Notes: a model not told the origin generated them from the sequence alone. A stretch of 64,000 nucleotides of DNA from Streptomyces sp. DT2A-34 (GCF_030499515.1 NZ_JASTWJ010000001.1:2294001-2358000); one strand, 5' to 3'. Shown: positions 17,756 to 27,020, counted from the stretch's first letter. A program made the numbers and translations.

Positions 17756-17827
17756 GGAGGGGGTGCGCAGACCGGGAGATGCCACAGGAGGGGGAGGCAT
17801 CCTCAGCCGCGCGACCCAGGGGCGCGG

Positions 17828-18715
17828 TCAGTGCTCGCGGGGTGCGGGCACCACGCGCTCCACCTCGGGGTGGACGGTGAGCAGGTGACGCATGGCCGTT
17901 TCGGCGGCCGCGCCGTCGCCGGTGGCCAGGGCGTCGACGATCCTGCTGTGCTGCGCCAGCGACGTCTCGTTCGGCCGGTCACAGCCCGTGACGGGGCCGC
18001 CGGAGACCTGGAGGGCGGCCGAGACGATCCCCGACAGGTGCTCCAGCATGCGGTTGCCCGCGACCTGGATGAGCACGCTGTGGAACTCGGTGTCGGCACG
18101 GGAGAAGGTGAGGACGTCGCCCTGCCCCATCGCATGACTCATGATCTCGACCATGTCGGCGAGCCGCTGCTGGACGTCGTCGCGCCCGTGCCCGGCGGCG
18201 AGGCGGGCGGCGAGCGGCTCGATCGTCCAGCGCAGCTCGCTCAGCTCCCGACGTTGATCGTCGCGCTGCGGTCCGAATGCCCGCCACTCGATGATGTCCG
18301 GGTCGAGGAGATTCCAGTCACTGACGGGGCGCACGCGCGTGCCGACGTTCGGGCGGGCGCTGACCAGGCCCTTGGCCTCCAGGACGCGGAGCGACTCGCG
18401 GACGACGGTGCGGGAGACCTCGAAGCGCTGGCCGATCTCCTCTGGCACGAGCGGACGGTCGGCGCCGAGGTCGCCGGAGACGATCATCTGGCCGAGCTGT
18501 TGGACGAGTTGGCCGTGCAGCCCGCGTCCGCGGCTGCCCGCGGCGCGTCGGCCGACACGGCCCAGCTCCGGGTCCGCGGTCTCCCAGGGGGAGGCTCCGA
18601 CGCGGTCGGTGACGGGGGCCTCGGCGTAGGGGTAGCGGTCGAGATCGCCCGGGCCGGCGAGACCGGAGTCGGCGGCGCGGGCGGCGGTCATCATGGTGTG
18701 CGCAAGGGTACTCAC
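17828..18715 (-). CDS. whiH: Sporulation regulator WhiH (GntR/FadR family)
   Basis: 295 residues from GTG 18715 (STLAHTMMTAARAADS), with AAAGGA just upstream. The winged HTH of GntR type spans about residues 68-135 (GQLVQQLGQMIVSGDLGADR, then EEIGQRFEVSRTVVRESLRV). A FadR-type all-helical C-terminal domain follows (FSRADTEFHSVLIQVAGNRM). The gene adjacent to hrdB in S. coelicolor is whiH, which is needed for septation of aerial hyphae, is transcribed by the sigma factor WhiG and is autoregulated. Position, length and sequence fit. The effector of the FadR domain is unknown. Confidence 0.92.
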   Translation of the reverse strand: MSTLAHTMMTAARAADSGLAGPGDLDRYPYAEAPVTDRVGASPWETADPELGRVGRRAAGSRGRGLHGQLVQQLGQMIVSGDLGADRPLVPEEIGQRFEVSRTVVRESLRVLEAKGLVSARPNVGTRVRPVSDWNLLDPDIIEWRAFGPQRDDQRRELSELRWTIEPLAARLAAGHGRDDVQQRLADMVEIMSHAMGQGDVLTFSRADTEFHSVLIQVAGNRMLEHLSGIVSAALQVSGGPVTGCDRPNETSLAQHSRIVDALATGDGAAAETAMRHLLTVHPEVERVVPAPREH

Positions 18716-18807
18716 GGATCCTTTGTCGGCGCCGTCCCCAACTCCCTTGAGGTCTTTGGTGAAAAGCACACGAAAGGGTGATCGCTCACCCCGTCGCAAT
18801 TGACGCC

Positions 18808-18816
18808 TTATCGGAA
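18808..18816 (-). promoter_or_regulatory. Candidate WhiG-type -10 element upstream of whiH
   Basis: On the minus strand TTCCGATAA lies about 93 bases before the whiH start and matches the -10 GCCGATAA of WhiG-dependent promoters at seven of eight bases. A TAAA-type -35 at the expected spacing was not seen. Confidence 0.45.
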
Positions 18817-18878
18817 AGAAATGGCCTCTCCTCGGGGAGTTGCGCACACGACGGATCCGGGAAGCTCAGGGATGGTCG

Positions 18879-20894
18879 TCATCGGACCCTGCTCCGCAGG
18901 GTCGTGAGCAGATAGGCGCAGAGCAGCGCGGCCAGCGACAACGTCAGTGCGCCGCCGACGGGTTGGGCGATCACGCGCGCGACGGCGGCCAGATAGCGCT
19001 CTCCCCCGAACGGCCACTGCGACAGGAGGACCTCACGCAGCCGCAGGGGAAAACCGGCCGCCGTCCGCACAGACGGACCCTCCAGCGCCTTTTGTACGAG
19101 GGGTACGACGACGATGGGTACGGCGACCACCGCCGCGAGCCCGGCCGTGGTCGACCGGAACAGGCCCGCGGCCAGCACGCCGGCCCAGGCACACCCGACC
19201 ACGAGGCCGATCCAACTCGCGCTCAGCGAAAGCCAGTCGGTCGGAACTTCCGCGAGCTCCCGTCCGTAGACGAGATAGAGCACTTCGGCATTGCAGCCCA
19301 CGGTGAGGAAGGCCAGGACCAGCGCGGTGGCGGAGGCGACGAGGAGTTTCGCGGCCAGCAGCCCCAGCCGACGGGGGACGGTGCCGCGATCCGCGGCCAG
19401 GGCGGGGTGACGGAACTCGTCGCCGAACGCGATCGCGCCGAGCAGCCCGGCACCGAGCGCCGCGGGCGGCAACGGGAGCTCCTGCGGCCACGCGACCAGC
19501 AGGCGCGGCTGCGGAGTGTGTCCGATACGGGCCAGCAGTACGGCGGTGAGGGCGGACACCACCAGCACGGCGGCGCCGGTGAGGAACCCCGTGCCGACGC
19601 CGGCGGCGCGACGGAGTTCGTAGCGGAGGGGGCGGAGGGGGCTGGGGGCGGGGCGGACGGAGATGGGGGGCGGGAGATCGGGGAGGACGTCGAGGGCGGA
19701 GGTTGCCGCGCGCGAACCGGCGGCCTGGGACGGAGGCCGATCGTCTGGGAGTGCGTCGGCGGGTCGCGGCTCGCCCGTGGGTGCCTGTGGAGCCTCTGCC
19801 GAGGCCTCCTGCCCAGCGGCCGTGACCGGGTCTCCGTCCGGCGTCGGCGGCGCCTCGGGGGCTGCCGGGCGATCGCCGGCCGGGGTCACCCCGTCGTCCG
19901 GCGCCGACGGTGTGATGCCTGCGTGCCCATGACCACCGTGGGCTGCGACCAACTTGCCGTTCGGTGTCTGCCGCACCTGGTCTGAACGCAGCTCGATCGA
20001 GGGGTCCCGCTCGACACCGGGTCCCATGTCGCCGATTTCGTCGGCGAGTTGGTGCACGAGGATGCCGTGGCGGAACGCGGTCTCGCCGACGTCGGCACAT
20101 GTGCTGCCGTACACCGAGAGGCAGTTGCCGCTCTCGCGCACGACCTCGATGGAGCGCTGTGCCGTGCGTGCCTCCTTGGTGAGCAGCGCGGCGAGGCGGG
20201 AGGCGTGCGGAGTGCGGACAGCGACTCGGGGGCGCAGCCGGGTGCGGGAGAAGTCGGCGGCGTCCAGGTCGGCCACGAGCCTGCCCTGCTCCAGGGTGAC
20301 GACCCGGTCGGCGGTGCGCGCGGCCGCCTTGGGATCAGCCGTGGTCAGCAGGACCGTGCCGCCCTGGGTCGCGTGCGCGCGCAGCATGCCGTACAGCCAG
20401 CGGCACTCGCGGGCCGAGAGCCCTTCCGCGGGATCGTCGAGCACGAGTGTGTGCGGGTCGGCCAGCAGCACACAGGCCAGACCGAGGCGGCGGTCCATGC
20501 CGCGAGAGAGGGTGTCCAGGCGTTCGTCGCGCAGGCTGACGAGGCCGACGACCTCCAGGACCTCGTCGGCGCGCCGAGCCGGAACACCGGCGGCGGCGCA
20601 CAGCATGCGCAGATGGCCGCGGACAGTGCGGGCCGGGTGCCCGGGAACCTCGCCGAGGAGCACACCGACCTCGCGCGACGGATGGGCGATGCGATGCAGG
20701 GGACGGCCTCTGAAGTAGGTGATCCCACGGCCCTGTTGGAGTTCGAGCATGAGTCTGAGCGCCGTTGTCTTGCCTGCTCCCGGCGCCCCGAGCAGCGCGG
20801 TGACACGTCCCGCGTGCGCCTCGAAGGAAACGTCGTCGACGGCGGGGGGAAGCTCCTTGCGAGGGTTGCTGGTCAGTCCGATGGCCTGGATCAC
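18879..20894 (-). CDS. ABC transporter ATPase fused to permease domain
   Basis: 671 residues from GTG 20894 with a weak ribosome site. Residues 1-230 are an ABC ATPase: Walker A LLGAPGAGKTTALRL, signature LSRGMDRRLG (degenerate LSGGQ), Walker B TLVLDDPAEG and a switch region LLTTADPKAAARTADRV. Residues about 300-410 are a Pro/Ala/Asp-rich linker with no structure. Residues about 420-671 have several hydrophobic spans (FLTGAAVLVVSALTAVLL, LLVASATALVLAFLTVG, WIGLVVGCAWAGVLAAGLF, LAAVVAVPIVVVPLVQKAL) like ABC-2 permeases. The fusion would give a homodimeric exporter; substrate unknown. Walker B ends in Asp-Pro where the usual catalytic Glu would follow, so ATP hydrolysis may be altered. Confidence 0.85.
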   Translation of the reverse strand: MIQAIGLTSNPRKELPPAVDDVSFEAHAGRVTALLGAPGAGKTTALRLMLELQQGRGITYFRGRPLHRIAHPSREVGVLLGEVPGHPARTVRGHLRMLCAAAGVPARRADEVLEVVGLVSLRDERLDTLSRGMDRRLGLACVLLADPHTLVLDDPAEGLSARECRWLYGMLRAHATQGGTVLLTTADPKAAARTADRVVTLEQGRLVADLDAADFSRTRLRPRVAVRTPHASRLAALLTKEARTAQRSIEVVRESGNCLSVYGSTCADVGETAFRHGILVHQLADEIGDMGPGVERDPSIELRSDQVRQTPNGKLVAAHGGHGHAGITPSAPDDGVTPAGDRPAAPEAPPTPDGDPVTAAGQEASAEAPQAPTGEPRPADALPDDRPPSQAAGSRAATSALDVLPDLPPPISVRPAPSPLRPLRYELRRAAGVGTGFLTGAAVLVVSALTAVLLARIGHTPQPRLLVAWPQELPLPPAALGAGLLGAIAFGDEFRHPALAADRGTVPRRLGLLAAKLLVASATALVLAFLTVGCNAEVLYLVYGRELAEVPTDWLSLSASWIGLVVGCAWAGVLAAGLFRSTTAGLAAVVAVPIVVVPLVQKALEGPSVRTAAGFPLRLREVLLSQWPFGGERYLAAVARVIAQPVGGALTLSLAALLCAYLLTTLRSRVR

Positions 20895-21060
20895 TCAAAG
20901 CAAGATAGCGCGCTATGTCCGTTTTTTCGGGCAGCGCACGGCCCGCTCCCGGCGCAGATCGGCTCGCTCGGCCCCCTGTTCGCCCTTCGTCCGCGAGCAC
21001 GGTCGGTGTCGTCCGACCCGGCCCGGCATCCCGGCGCGGCATCCGGCCGGGACTTTCGCG

Positions 21061-21819
21061 TCAGACCTCCGGGCGCAGCATCGGAGGGTTGAGCAGCGTG
21101 GCTCCGCCGGCCCGGAAGAGCTGGGCGGGGCGGCCGCCCTGGCGTGTGGTGGTGCCTCCGGTGGGCACGAGGAAGCCCGGCGTGCCCGTCACCTTGCGGT
21201 GGAAGTTGCGGGGGTCGAGCGCCACGCCCCACACCGCCTCGTAGACACGGCGAAGCTCGCCGACGGTGAACTCGGTGGGGCAGAACGCCGTGGCCAGTGA
21301 CGAGTACTCGATCTTGGAGCGGGCGCGTTCCACCCCGTCGGCCAGGATCTGCGCGTGATCGAAGGCGAGCGGCGCGGACGGTTCGCCGTCACGGCCGTAA
21401 CCGCCCTGCTGCAGCAACTCGTCGACCGGCGCCCAGCGGGCGTTGCTGGCATCGCCTCCCGCGCGGGGGGCGGGCAGATCGGGGGCCAACGCCAGGTGAG
21501 CGACGCTGACCACCCGCATCCGGGGGTCGCGCTTGGGGTCGCCGTATGTCGCGAGCTGCTCCAGGTGTGCGCCGTTGTCCTGCGCGGGAACGGAGGGGTC
21601 GTGGGCGCGCAGCCCGGTCTCCTCGGCCAGCTCACGCGCGGCGGCCTGCGCCAGGTCCTCGTCGGCCCGTACGAACCCGCCGGGCAGTGCCCAACGCCCC
21701 TGGAACGGCGGTTCGCCCCTGCGCACCGCCAGCGCGCACAGGGCGTGGCGGCGCACGGTCAGCACGACCAGGTCCACGGTGACGGCAAAGGGCGGAAAGG
21801 CTGACGGGTCGTAGGGCAT
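21061..21819 (-). CDS. Nudix protein with NrtR-like winged-helix domain
   Basis: 252 residues from ATG 21819 (MPYDPSAFPPFAV). The Nudix domain (about 10-150) has an intact Nudix box: GFVRADEDLAQAAARELAEE followed by TGL. The C-terminal 80 residues (CPTEFTVGELRRVYEAVWGV, then RNFHRKVTGTPGF) form the winged HTH found in NrtR regulators, which control NAD metabolism and sense ADP-ribose. Because the Nudix box is complete, it may also hydrolyse ADP-ribose or similar. It is monocistronic. An inverted repeat overlaps its upstream region and may be its own operator. Confidence 0.88.
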   Translation of the reverse strand: MPYDPSAFPPFAVTVDLVVLTVRRHALCALAVRRGEPPFQGRWALPGGFVRADEDLAQAAARELAEETGLRAHDPSVPAQDNGAHLEQLATYGDPKRDPRMRVVSVAHLALAPDLPAPRAGGDASNARWAPVDELLQQGGYGRDGEPSAPLAFDHAQILADGVERARSKIEYSSLATAFCPTEFTVGELRRVYEAVWGVALDPRNFHRKVTGTPGFLVPTGGTTTRQGGRPAQLFRAGGATLLNPPMLRPEV

Positions 21820-21828
21820 GCGGCGATC

Positions 21829-21850
21829 ATAGTCGTCTCCTTGACGATAA
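21829..21850. promoter_or_regulatory. Inverted repeat upstream of NrtR-like gene
   Basis: ATAGTCGTC-TCCTT-GACGATAA has inverted half-sites (GTCGTC/GACGAT, with ATA/TAA ends) centred just before the start codon and over the AAGGAGA purine run. Position suits autoregulation by the Nudix-HTH protein. Confidence 0.4.
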
Positions 21851-21950
21851 ACACTCCACTTCGTCAGCCCCATCGGCGGTTGATCCAATTCGGCCCGAAA
21901 TCAGCCCGACCACCCCGGTCACTTGTCGTGCCGGGTGGCGTCGTACGAGG

Positions 21951-24383
21951 TCAGGCTCGCAATTGCAGACCTTCGGCCGCCTCCTCGACCATGGCGAGGC
22001 CCAGTCGGCTGACGCGTACGGAGAAGGGGGCGCCGGCGACCCGAAGGCCCGTCAGGACGATCTCGCCCAGCGGCGCACTGCGCACGGGCCGCAGTGTGAC
22101 CGTCCCCGCGGGGGCGTCCGGGCGGATGCCCGCGAGCGCGGTCAACAGCAGCACCCCGGCTGCCGCTGCCGTAGCCGCGGGGCGACAGGCCGCCGGATGC
22201 GGGAGGGGAGCGCCTTGGTCGGTGCGCCGCTCCCCCGCGTACATCTCGGGCAGCCGGTGTCCGAACGCCTCTGCCGCGCCCAGCAGGCCCCGCAGCAGCG
22301 TGCTCGCCTCCTTCTCGTAGTCGGCTGCGGCCAGGCCCGCGACGGCGAGCGCCGTCTCGTGGACTCTCACGGCTCCACTGCGATGACCGAAGGGGTTGTG
22401 CCCCGCCTCCTTCGCGCTCAGCCCGCGAAGCCCCCACCCCGAGTCCATGGCGGGCCCGCCGAGCAGCCGGGCGAGCTGTTCGGTCTGCACCTTGTCGAGC
22501 AGACCGGGGGCCTGCTCTCCCCCGCCCAGCAGGCCCGTGTCGAGGAGGTGGACGGCGGCGGCGCCGAGATGCGGCACCTGGCGTCCGTCCGGTGCTCGGG
22601 CAGCCGCGGGACGGCCGCCGCCCACGTCGTCGATCCAGAAGTCCGCACGGAACGTCGTCCGCAGGGCCCTGGCCCACTGCCGCAGTTCGCCGCCGCCGGG
22701 TCTTCCGCAGGTATCGAGGAGATCGGCACCGAGCAGTGCGGCACGGTGGGCGTGCGCCTGGGTCTCGCAGCGGACGGGCCCGCCGGGGCGCGGGTCGCGC
22801 AGATAGGTGCCGTCGCCTGCAGTCCTCCGCAGCCAGGTGAGACACCGCTCGGCCGCCGGGAGGAGTTCCTCGGTATCGGGTTCGGGCAGCCCCCAGCGCC
22901 GGGCCTCCGCGAGCAGCACGGGGAAGAGCAGCGTGGCCTCCGTGCCTGTGCAACCCGGTGGCAGATGCGGGCCCGCGTCCCGTATCGGCCCGGGGATCAT
23001 GCCGGACTGCGGTCCCTGGCCTCGGAGTTGGGTGCGGGCGAGGGTGCGCAGCGTGCCCACGGCGAGCCGGGTGCCCAGGGACAGGGTCATCCTGGCCGCG
23101 GCGAGGGCCTCGGCCGGGGCCAGGCCGCAGCGCCAGGGCACTCCGGCGGCCAGGTGTGTGTCGGCGGGGTGCGCGGCGTCCCGCAGCAGGAGGGCCTGGA
23201 GGTCCTCGATGCTCGTCCGCAGCAGGGCCTCCGCCCTGGGATCGTCACCGGCCGCCCGCGCGGGAGCCAGCGGGCTCGTCGCCGCTCGGCCCACGGCCCG
23301 CACGGGTCCCGCCCCGTCCGGACGCACCCGCAGTTCGATGCTCGCGCTGCCGCCCGGAGGCAGTACGAACTCCCAACGCAGCAGCCCCGCGGAGGCCAGC
23401 GCGTCGGCGGGCGACGGGTCGGCCGTCACGGTCGAGTTCCCATGGGCGGATGACCAGCGCAGGCCGGAATCGTGGACCGTGGCCGACAGTTCCGGTCCGG
23501 GCTTGCCCCACGCGATCGCACCGAGGTCGGCCAAGTCCGTACCCAAAGCAACCTCGACCGGCACACGCAGCGGGCGGACGGCCGCACTGTGCAGCGTGAT
23601 CCGCTCGGTGCCGTCCGCGTGACGGGTTCGCTCGACGACGACGTCCGGGTCCGGGCCCGCCTGCGGGGAAGTACGCAGCGTGCCCACGAAGCGGGCACGG
23701 TCGGCCGCCGTCATCCGGGCTTGGATCGGGAGCGGTTCGCGTCCGGCTACCCGGATCTGACAGCGCGAGAGCACGCGCCGGCCCGCACGGTAGAACCCCT
23801 CGAGCCCCCGGCCCGTCAACTGCCCCTGGTCCGTGGAGATGGCGAGGCCCGGGAGGGCCACGCAGATCATGGCGTCGTGAGTGGAGGGCAGGTCGGCCGA
23901 CCGGCGAGCGGTCGATGGCTGAGCGGACGGGGTGTCTTGAGGCGGACGGGAGCGTCGTGCGTGGTCGGCAGCCGGCGGCGTCCGGTCCGGCCCCGCGGGC
24001 CACGACGATGCGGGACTCTGCCTTGTCGGTCTCGTCGGCTGAACAGGGAGCCCGGCCTGTCCTTCCCACCGGTAGGGGCGACTGTCCTGGCCTCCCGTCG
24101 GCCGCCAGATAGGGGGAGGGCTCCGGTCCGCCGATCGGGCAGAGACCCGCCCCTGGCCCACCGAGGCCGCCGGGGACCAGCCGTCGCCGACCTGCGGGGA
24201 ACTGCCGGTGGCCTCGCTCGGAAACCGGGACGTGTGCCGCTCCGCACCGGTCCCGATGGGGGACAGCTCCGTATCCAGCCTGGGTGACGGTACGAGCCCA
24301 CCGGCTGTCGAGCGATCGTCGGCGGCCGGGAAGGCGGGGGCCGGAGAGGCAGGCCCCGGGGAGGCGGGGGGCGGCTGTGGCAT
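21951..24383 (-). CDS. Glycogen-debranching-type glycosidase (amylo-alpha-1,6-glucosidase-like)
   Basis: 810 residues from ATG 24383 with AGAGGAAG eight bases upstream. The first 160 residues are Pro/Ser/Arg-rich and probably disordered. From about residue 165 comes the GDE N-terminal bis domain (MICVALPGLAISTDQGQLTG, then GLEGFYRAGRRVLSRCQIRV). The C-terminal half is an alpha/alpha-barrel glycoside hydrolase region (GVPWRCGLAPAEALAAARMT, TEATLLFPVLLAEARRWGL, RADFWIDDVGG). Family members act on glycogen or other alpha-glucans or on trehalose-like sugars; substrate here unknown. Codon use fits the core genome. Confidence 0.8.
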   Translation of the reverse strand: MPQPPPASPGPASPAPAFPAADDRSTAGGLVPSPRLDTELSPIGTGAERHTSRFPSEATGSSPQVGDGWSPAASVGQGRVSARSADRSPPPIWRPTGGQDSRPYRWEGQAGLPVQPTRPTRQSPASSWPAGPDRTPPAADHARRSRPPQDTPSAQPSTARRSADLPSTHDAMICVALPGLAISTDQGQLTGRGLEGFYRAGRRVLSRCQIRVAGREPLPIQARMTAADRARFVGTLRTSPQAGPDPDVVVERTRHADGTERITLHSAAVRPLRVPVEVALGTDLADLGAIAWGKPGPELSATVHDSGLRWSSAHGNSTVTADPSPADALASAGLLRWEFVLPPGGSASIELRVRPDGAGPVRAVGRAATSPLAPARAAGDDPRAEALLRTSIEDLQALLLRDAAHPADTHLAAGVPWRCGLAPAEALAAARMTLSLGTRLAVGTLRTLARTQLRGQGPQSGMIPGPIRDAGPHLPPGCTGTEATLLFPVLLAEARRWGLPEPDTEELLPAAERCLTWLRRTAGDGTYLRDPRPGGPVRCETQAHAHRAALLGADLLDTCGRPGGGELRQWARALRTTFRADFWIDDVGGGRPAAARAPDGRQVPHLGAAAVHLLDTGLLGGGEQAPGLLDKVQTEQLARLLGGPAMDSGWGLRGLSAKEAGHNPFGHRSGAVRVHETALAVAGLAAADYEKEASTLLRGLLGAAEAFGHRLPEMYAGERRTDQGAPLPHPAACRPAATAAAAGVLLLTALAGIRPDAPAGTVTLRPVRSAPLGEIVLTGLRVAGAPFSVRVSRLGLAMVEEAAEGLQLRA

Positions 24384-24946
24384 GGGGCGGCTTCCTCTGT
24401 GCTCGTTGCGCCTCGGGCGTGTACGGCGCCGGCTGGGGGACCCGGGGAGACAGGGGCGGTGCGGCGGCACAGCCAGTCCAGGCGTTCCGCCACTCAGGTG
24501 AACGGGGAGGGACTCCTCGGGGTCACGCCCGTGATGGGGTAACCGCGCTGAATGGTCATCGCGTTCACCGAGGTCGCCTGGCAGGCTGAGGTCCTTCGGG
24601 GTGCCGAAGCGCCCACGAGGTCGGCGCCGTTCTCGGCATGAGCCTTCGGCCGGCCTCAGGTGGTTGTGGCGACCCGGATCGCGGAGTTGCTCGTGTGGGC
24701 CCGGAACACGGAGCTGCTCGTGGAAACCTGGAGCCCGTAGCAGCTCGTGGATACCCGGAGCACGGAGCAACTCGTGGGCACCCGGAGCACGGAGCAACTC
24801 GTGGATACCCGGACAACGGACGCCGCTCCCTTGTTGGTGCCCGCGCCTCCCACCGCGACTGCCGTCACCTCCACGGCATCGATCGGTGCTCTGCCCGCTA
24901 CGTCCGCCGCCTCCACACCATCGGTGAGTGCTCTGCCCGTAACGGC
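24384..24946. other. Intergenic gap with 27-bp tandem repeats
   Basis: About 560 bases between the glycosidase gene and the DUF4192 gene. A tandem array of a 27-bp unit occupies 24670-24815. Frames cross it in several phases, including an upstream extension of the glycosidase, but no ribosome binding site supports them. Confidence 0.5.
24670..24815. repeat. 27-bp tandem repeat, about 5-6 copies
   Basis: The unit ACCCGGAGCACGGAGCA plus ACTCGTGGAT repeats with substitutions. Because 27 is a multiple of three, each reading frame encodes a nine-residue repeat (for example PGIHELLRA on the minus strand, RSTEQLVDT on the plus strand). Confidence 0.8.
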
Positions 24947-26692
24947 TCACGCCTCCCCCTCGGCGGCGGCGTTTCCGGGACGCACACCGTCCGGACGGGG
25001 CCCGCTCCGACGCGCAGTTCCCTTCCTTGGGGTGTGCGGAGCCGCGCTCTTCGGCGTGCGCGCAGCCGTGCGCTTCGAGATACCCGCGGCCGTGCCACCC
25101 GGCCGCGGGGCACCGGGATGCGTGCCTGCCGGGGTACGCGGGCGCGAGACGCTTGTAGCTCGCTCTCGCCCGGCGCCCCGTGAGGAGCGCGGGAAACTGC
25201 CGCTGGGACCCGCAACGTGCCGAGACCGGCGGCGATCATCCGGGCCAGACATCGGCTTGGACTCAGCTGCCGCCGCCTGATCCGGTTCTTCGGCGGCCTC
25301 CGGCCCGTCGAGCCGCCCGGCACGCGTCCCCCCACGGCCCACACGTTCGGCGCGCAGGCAACGGCGAATCGACTCGGGGTCCAGTCCCTCGTTGCAGGCC
25401 TGGTGCAGGAGGCGCGCGAAGAGGTAGTCGGTGTCGGCGCCGAGTGCCATGGCAAGGGCCTCTCGGGCCTCCAGATCGTCGCCGGTGGACCAGGCGACCC
25501 ACCCGGCGAGGGTGAGGGGCGGCGCGGCGTACTCGCGGTACGGTCCGACGCAGCGGCGGGCCAGCGCTCGCCAGAGCCGGAGGGCTGGGCCGGCCTCGTC
25601 CCCCTCCATCCACTCGGCCGCGCGGTCGCGGGTCGAGCGGTCCTGCAGGCCCAGAATGAGCCTCGCGGCTTCGTCGTGTCCGAGCAGTTCGTCGTCGCGG
25701 AGATCCGCGGTGAGCGTTCCGGACACGGACGGGGCCGCGGCGAACCGGTCCAGGAGCCGCTCGGCGAGCTCCAGAGTCTCCTCCGCCACGCCCGCGCGGG
25801 TCGCGTCGTCGAGGATCCTGGGGACCAGCGCCATACCGACGGTGTCCAGGACGATCTCCTGTTCCAGGGCCGCTGCGGTCTCCCAGGGCAACAGCCTGGC
25901 CTGCAACTCACGCAGCGTGCCGCGCACCTGAAGTCCGGCGTACGTGGCCGCGGCGGCCAACACGGATGTGCCGGGCAAGCCCATCGCCTGGCCCTCGGGC
26001 GGGCAGCACTCCCCCTTGTCGCAGCAGTACGACCAGAAGCGACCGTCGGAGATGCACAGGGCCTCGATCACCGGGACGTCCAGGTTGCCGCAGGCGACGC
26101 GCATCTTCTGGGCCAGTGGCCGCAGCCGTTCCATGACCTGTCGGCCCGTCTCGCCCTTTGCCGGTTCCTGGCAGAGGAAGGCGACCATCTGCTCGGCACG
26201 GGCTCCCCTGCGCTCGCTGCCGCTCACCAGCCCGTGGGCCAGCTGCCTGGCCGCGGCGTCCCAGTCGTCCGTACTCGCGGGAATGCCGAGCCGGGCCCGG
26301 CCACCGAACCGGCCGCGGCCATCCCTGTCGTGCAGAGCGACGAGCACGATGCTGTCCTCGGGGCGGTACCCGAGGAGATACGGCAATGCGTCGGCCAGTT
26401 CTGCCGGGGTGCGCAGCGTGACCTGGTGCTCGGCCGGGTGCCCTTCGTAAGGGGTGCAGTCGGGTTGGTCCGCTTGTTGCGCGAGCCCTGGGTGCTTGTC
26501 ATGTCCAGCCCGCACCTCACGCCTTCGCTGGACCTCCTGCACCTCGCGCATATCGCGCGTTTCAGGCACGTCGTGCACGCCCGGCACGGCGGGTACGTCG
26601 TTCGGTTCGGTTGCCCGTGGGGCGAGGTGCTGCTCACCGCCCCCGTTGCCGTCGTTTTCGGGCGATCCAGTCGCTTCGCTGTGGTTCGTCAT
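24947..26692 (-). CDS. DUF4192 domain protein
   Basis: 581 residues. A variable acidic/polar N-terminal 90 residues is followed by the DUF4192 core from about 90 to 430: TLRTPAELADALPYLLGYRP, then DSIVLVALHDRDGRGRFGG, CISDGRFWSYCCDKGECCPP, GWVAWSTGDDLEAREALAMA. The last 130 residues are Arg/Pro/Gly-rich and look disordered. DUF4192 proteins are common in actinobacteria and uncharacterised; the cluster CCDKGECCP could bind metal. It is divergent from recQ across a 328-base gap. Confidence 0.85.
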   Translation of the reverse strand: MTNHSEATGSPENDGNGGGEQHLAPRATEPNDVPAVPGVHDVPETRDMREVQEVQRRREVRAGHDKHPGLAQQADQPDCTPYEGHPAEHQVTLRTPAELADALPYLLGYRPEDSIVLVALHDRDGRGRFGGRARLGIPASTDDWDAAARQLAHGLVSGSERRGARAEQMVAFLCQEPAKGETGRQVMERLRPLAQKMRVACGNLDVPVIEALCISDGRFWSYCCDKGECCPPEGQAMGLPGTSVLAAAATYAGLQVRGTLRELQARLLPWETAAALEQEIVLDTVGMALVPRILDDATRAGVAEETLELAERLLDRFAAAPSVSGTLTADLRDDELLGHDEAARLILGLQDRSTRDRAAEWMEGDEAGPALRLWRALARRCVGPYREYAAPPLTLAGWVAWSTGDDLEAREALAMALGADTDYLFARLLHQACNEGLDPESIRRCLRAERVGRGGTRAGRLDGPEAAEEPDQAAAAESKPMSGPDDRRRSRHVAGPSGSFPRSSRGAGRERATSVSRPRTPAGTHPGAPRPGGTAAGISKRTAARTPKSAAPHTPRKGTARRSGPRPDGVRPGNAAAEGEA

Positions 26693-27020
26693 GCGCAGAC
26701 GATCTCGCGGATCGCGAGGCTCCGCTTTGCCCTGTGGATAAGTCCGATCAGGGACACGACAGCATGGCTACGGCGAGGGCCGATCCCGCTCCCCGCCCGG
26801 CCCCCGCCCCGGCCCCGGCCCCGGCCCCGGCCCAGCCCAGCCCAGCCCAGCCCAGCCCAGCAAGGGTCAGCCGCAGTACCGCGATAGCTGGGCCCGACAC
26901 CCCACACGCCAATACCCCGACTCCGCAACCTCGGATCCGCCGCACACCGCCGGGCCCGAAATCCACATCCCGCCCCCGCCCGGCCCCCTTCTGTCAGTGG
27001 CGTCCTGTTGTATGGGACGC
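26693..27020. other. Divergent intergenic region with simple-sequence repeats
   Basis: It lies between the DUF4192 and recQ genes. GGCCCC-type hexamers (about 26801-26831) pass into CCCAG pentamers (about 26831-26861). Promoters for both flanking genes must lie here but no clear boxes are visible. Confidence 0.5.
26801..26861. repeat. GGCCCC and CCCAG microsatellites
   Basis: Four or so GGCCCC units followed directly by six CCCAG units. Such tracts are prone to slippage. Confidence 0.85.
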
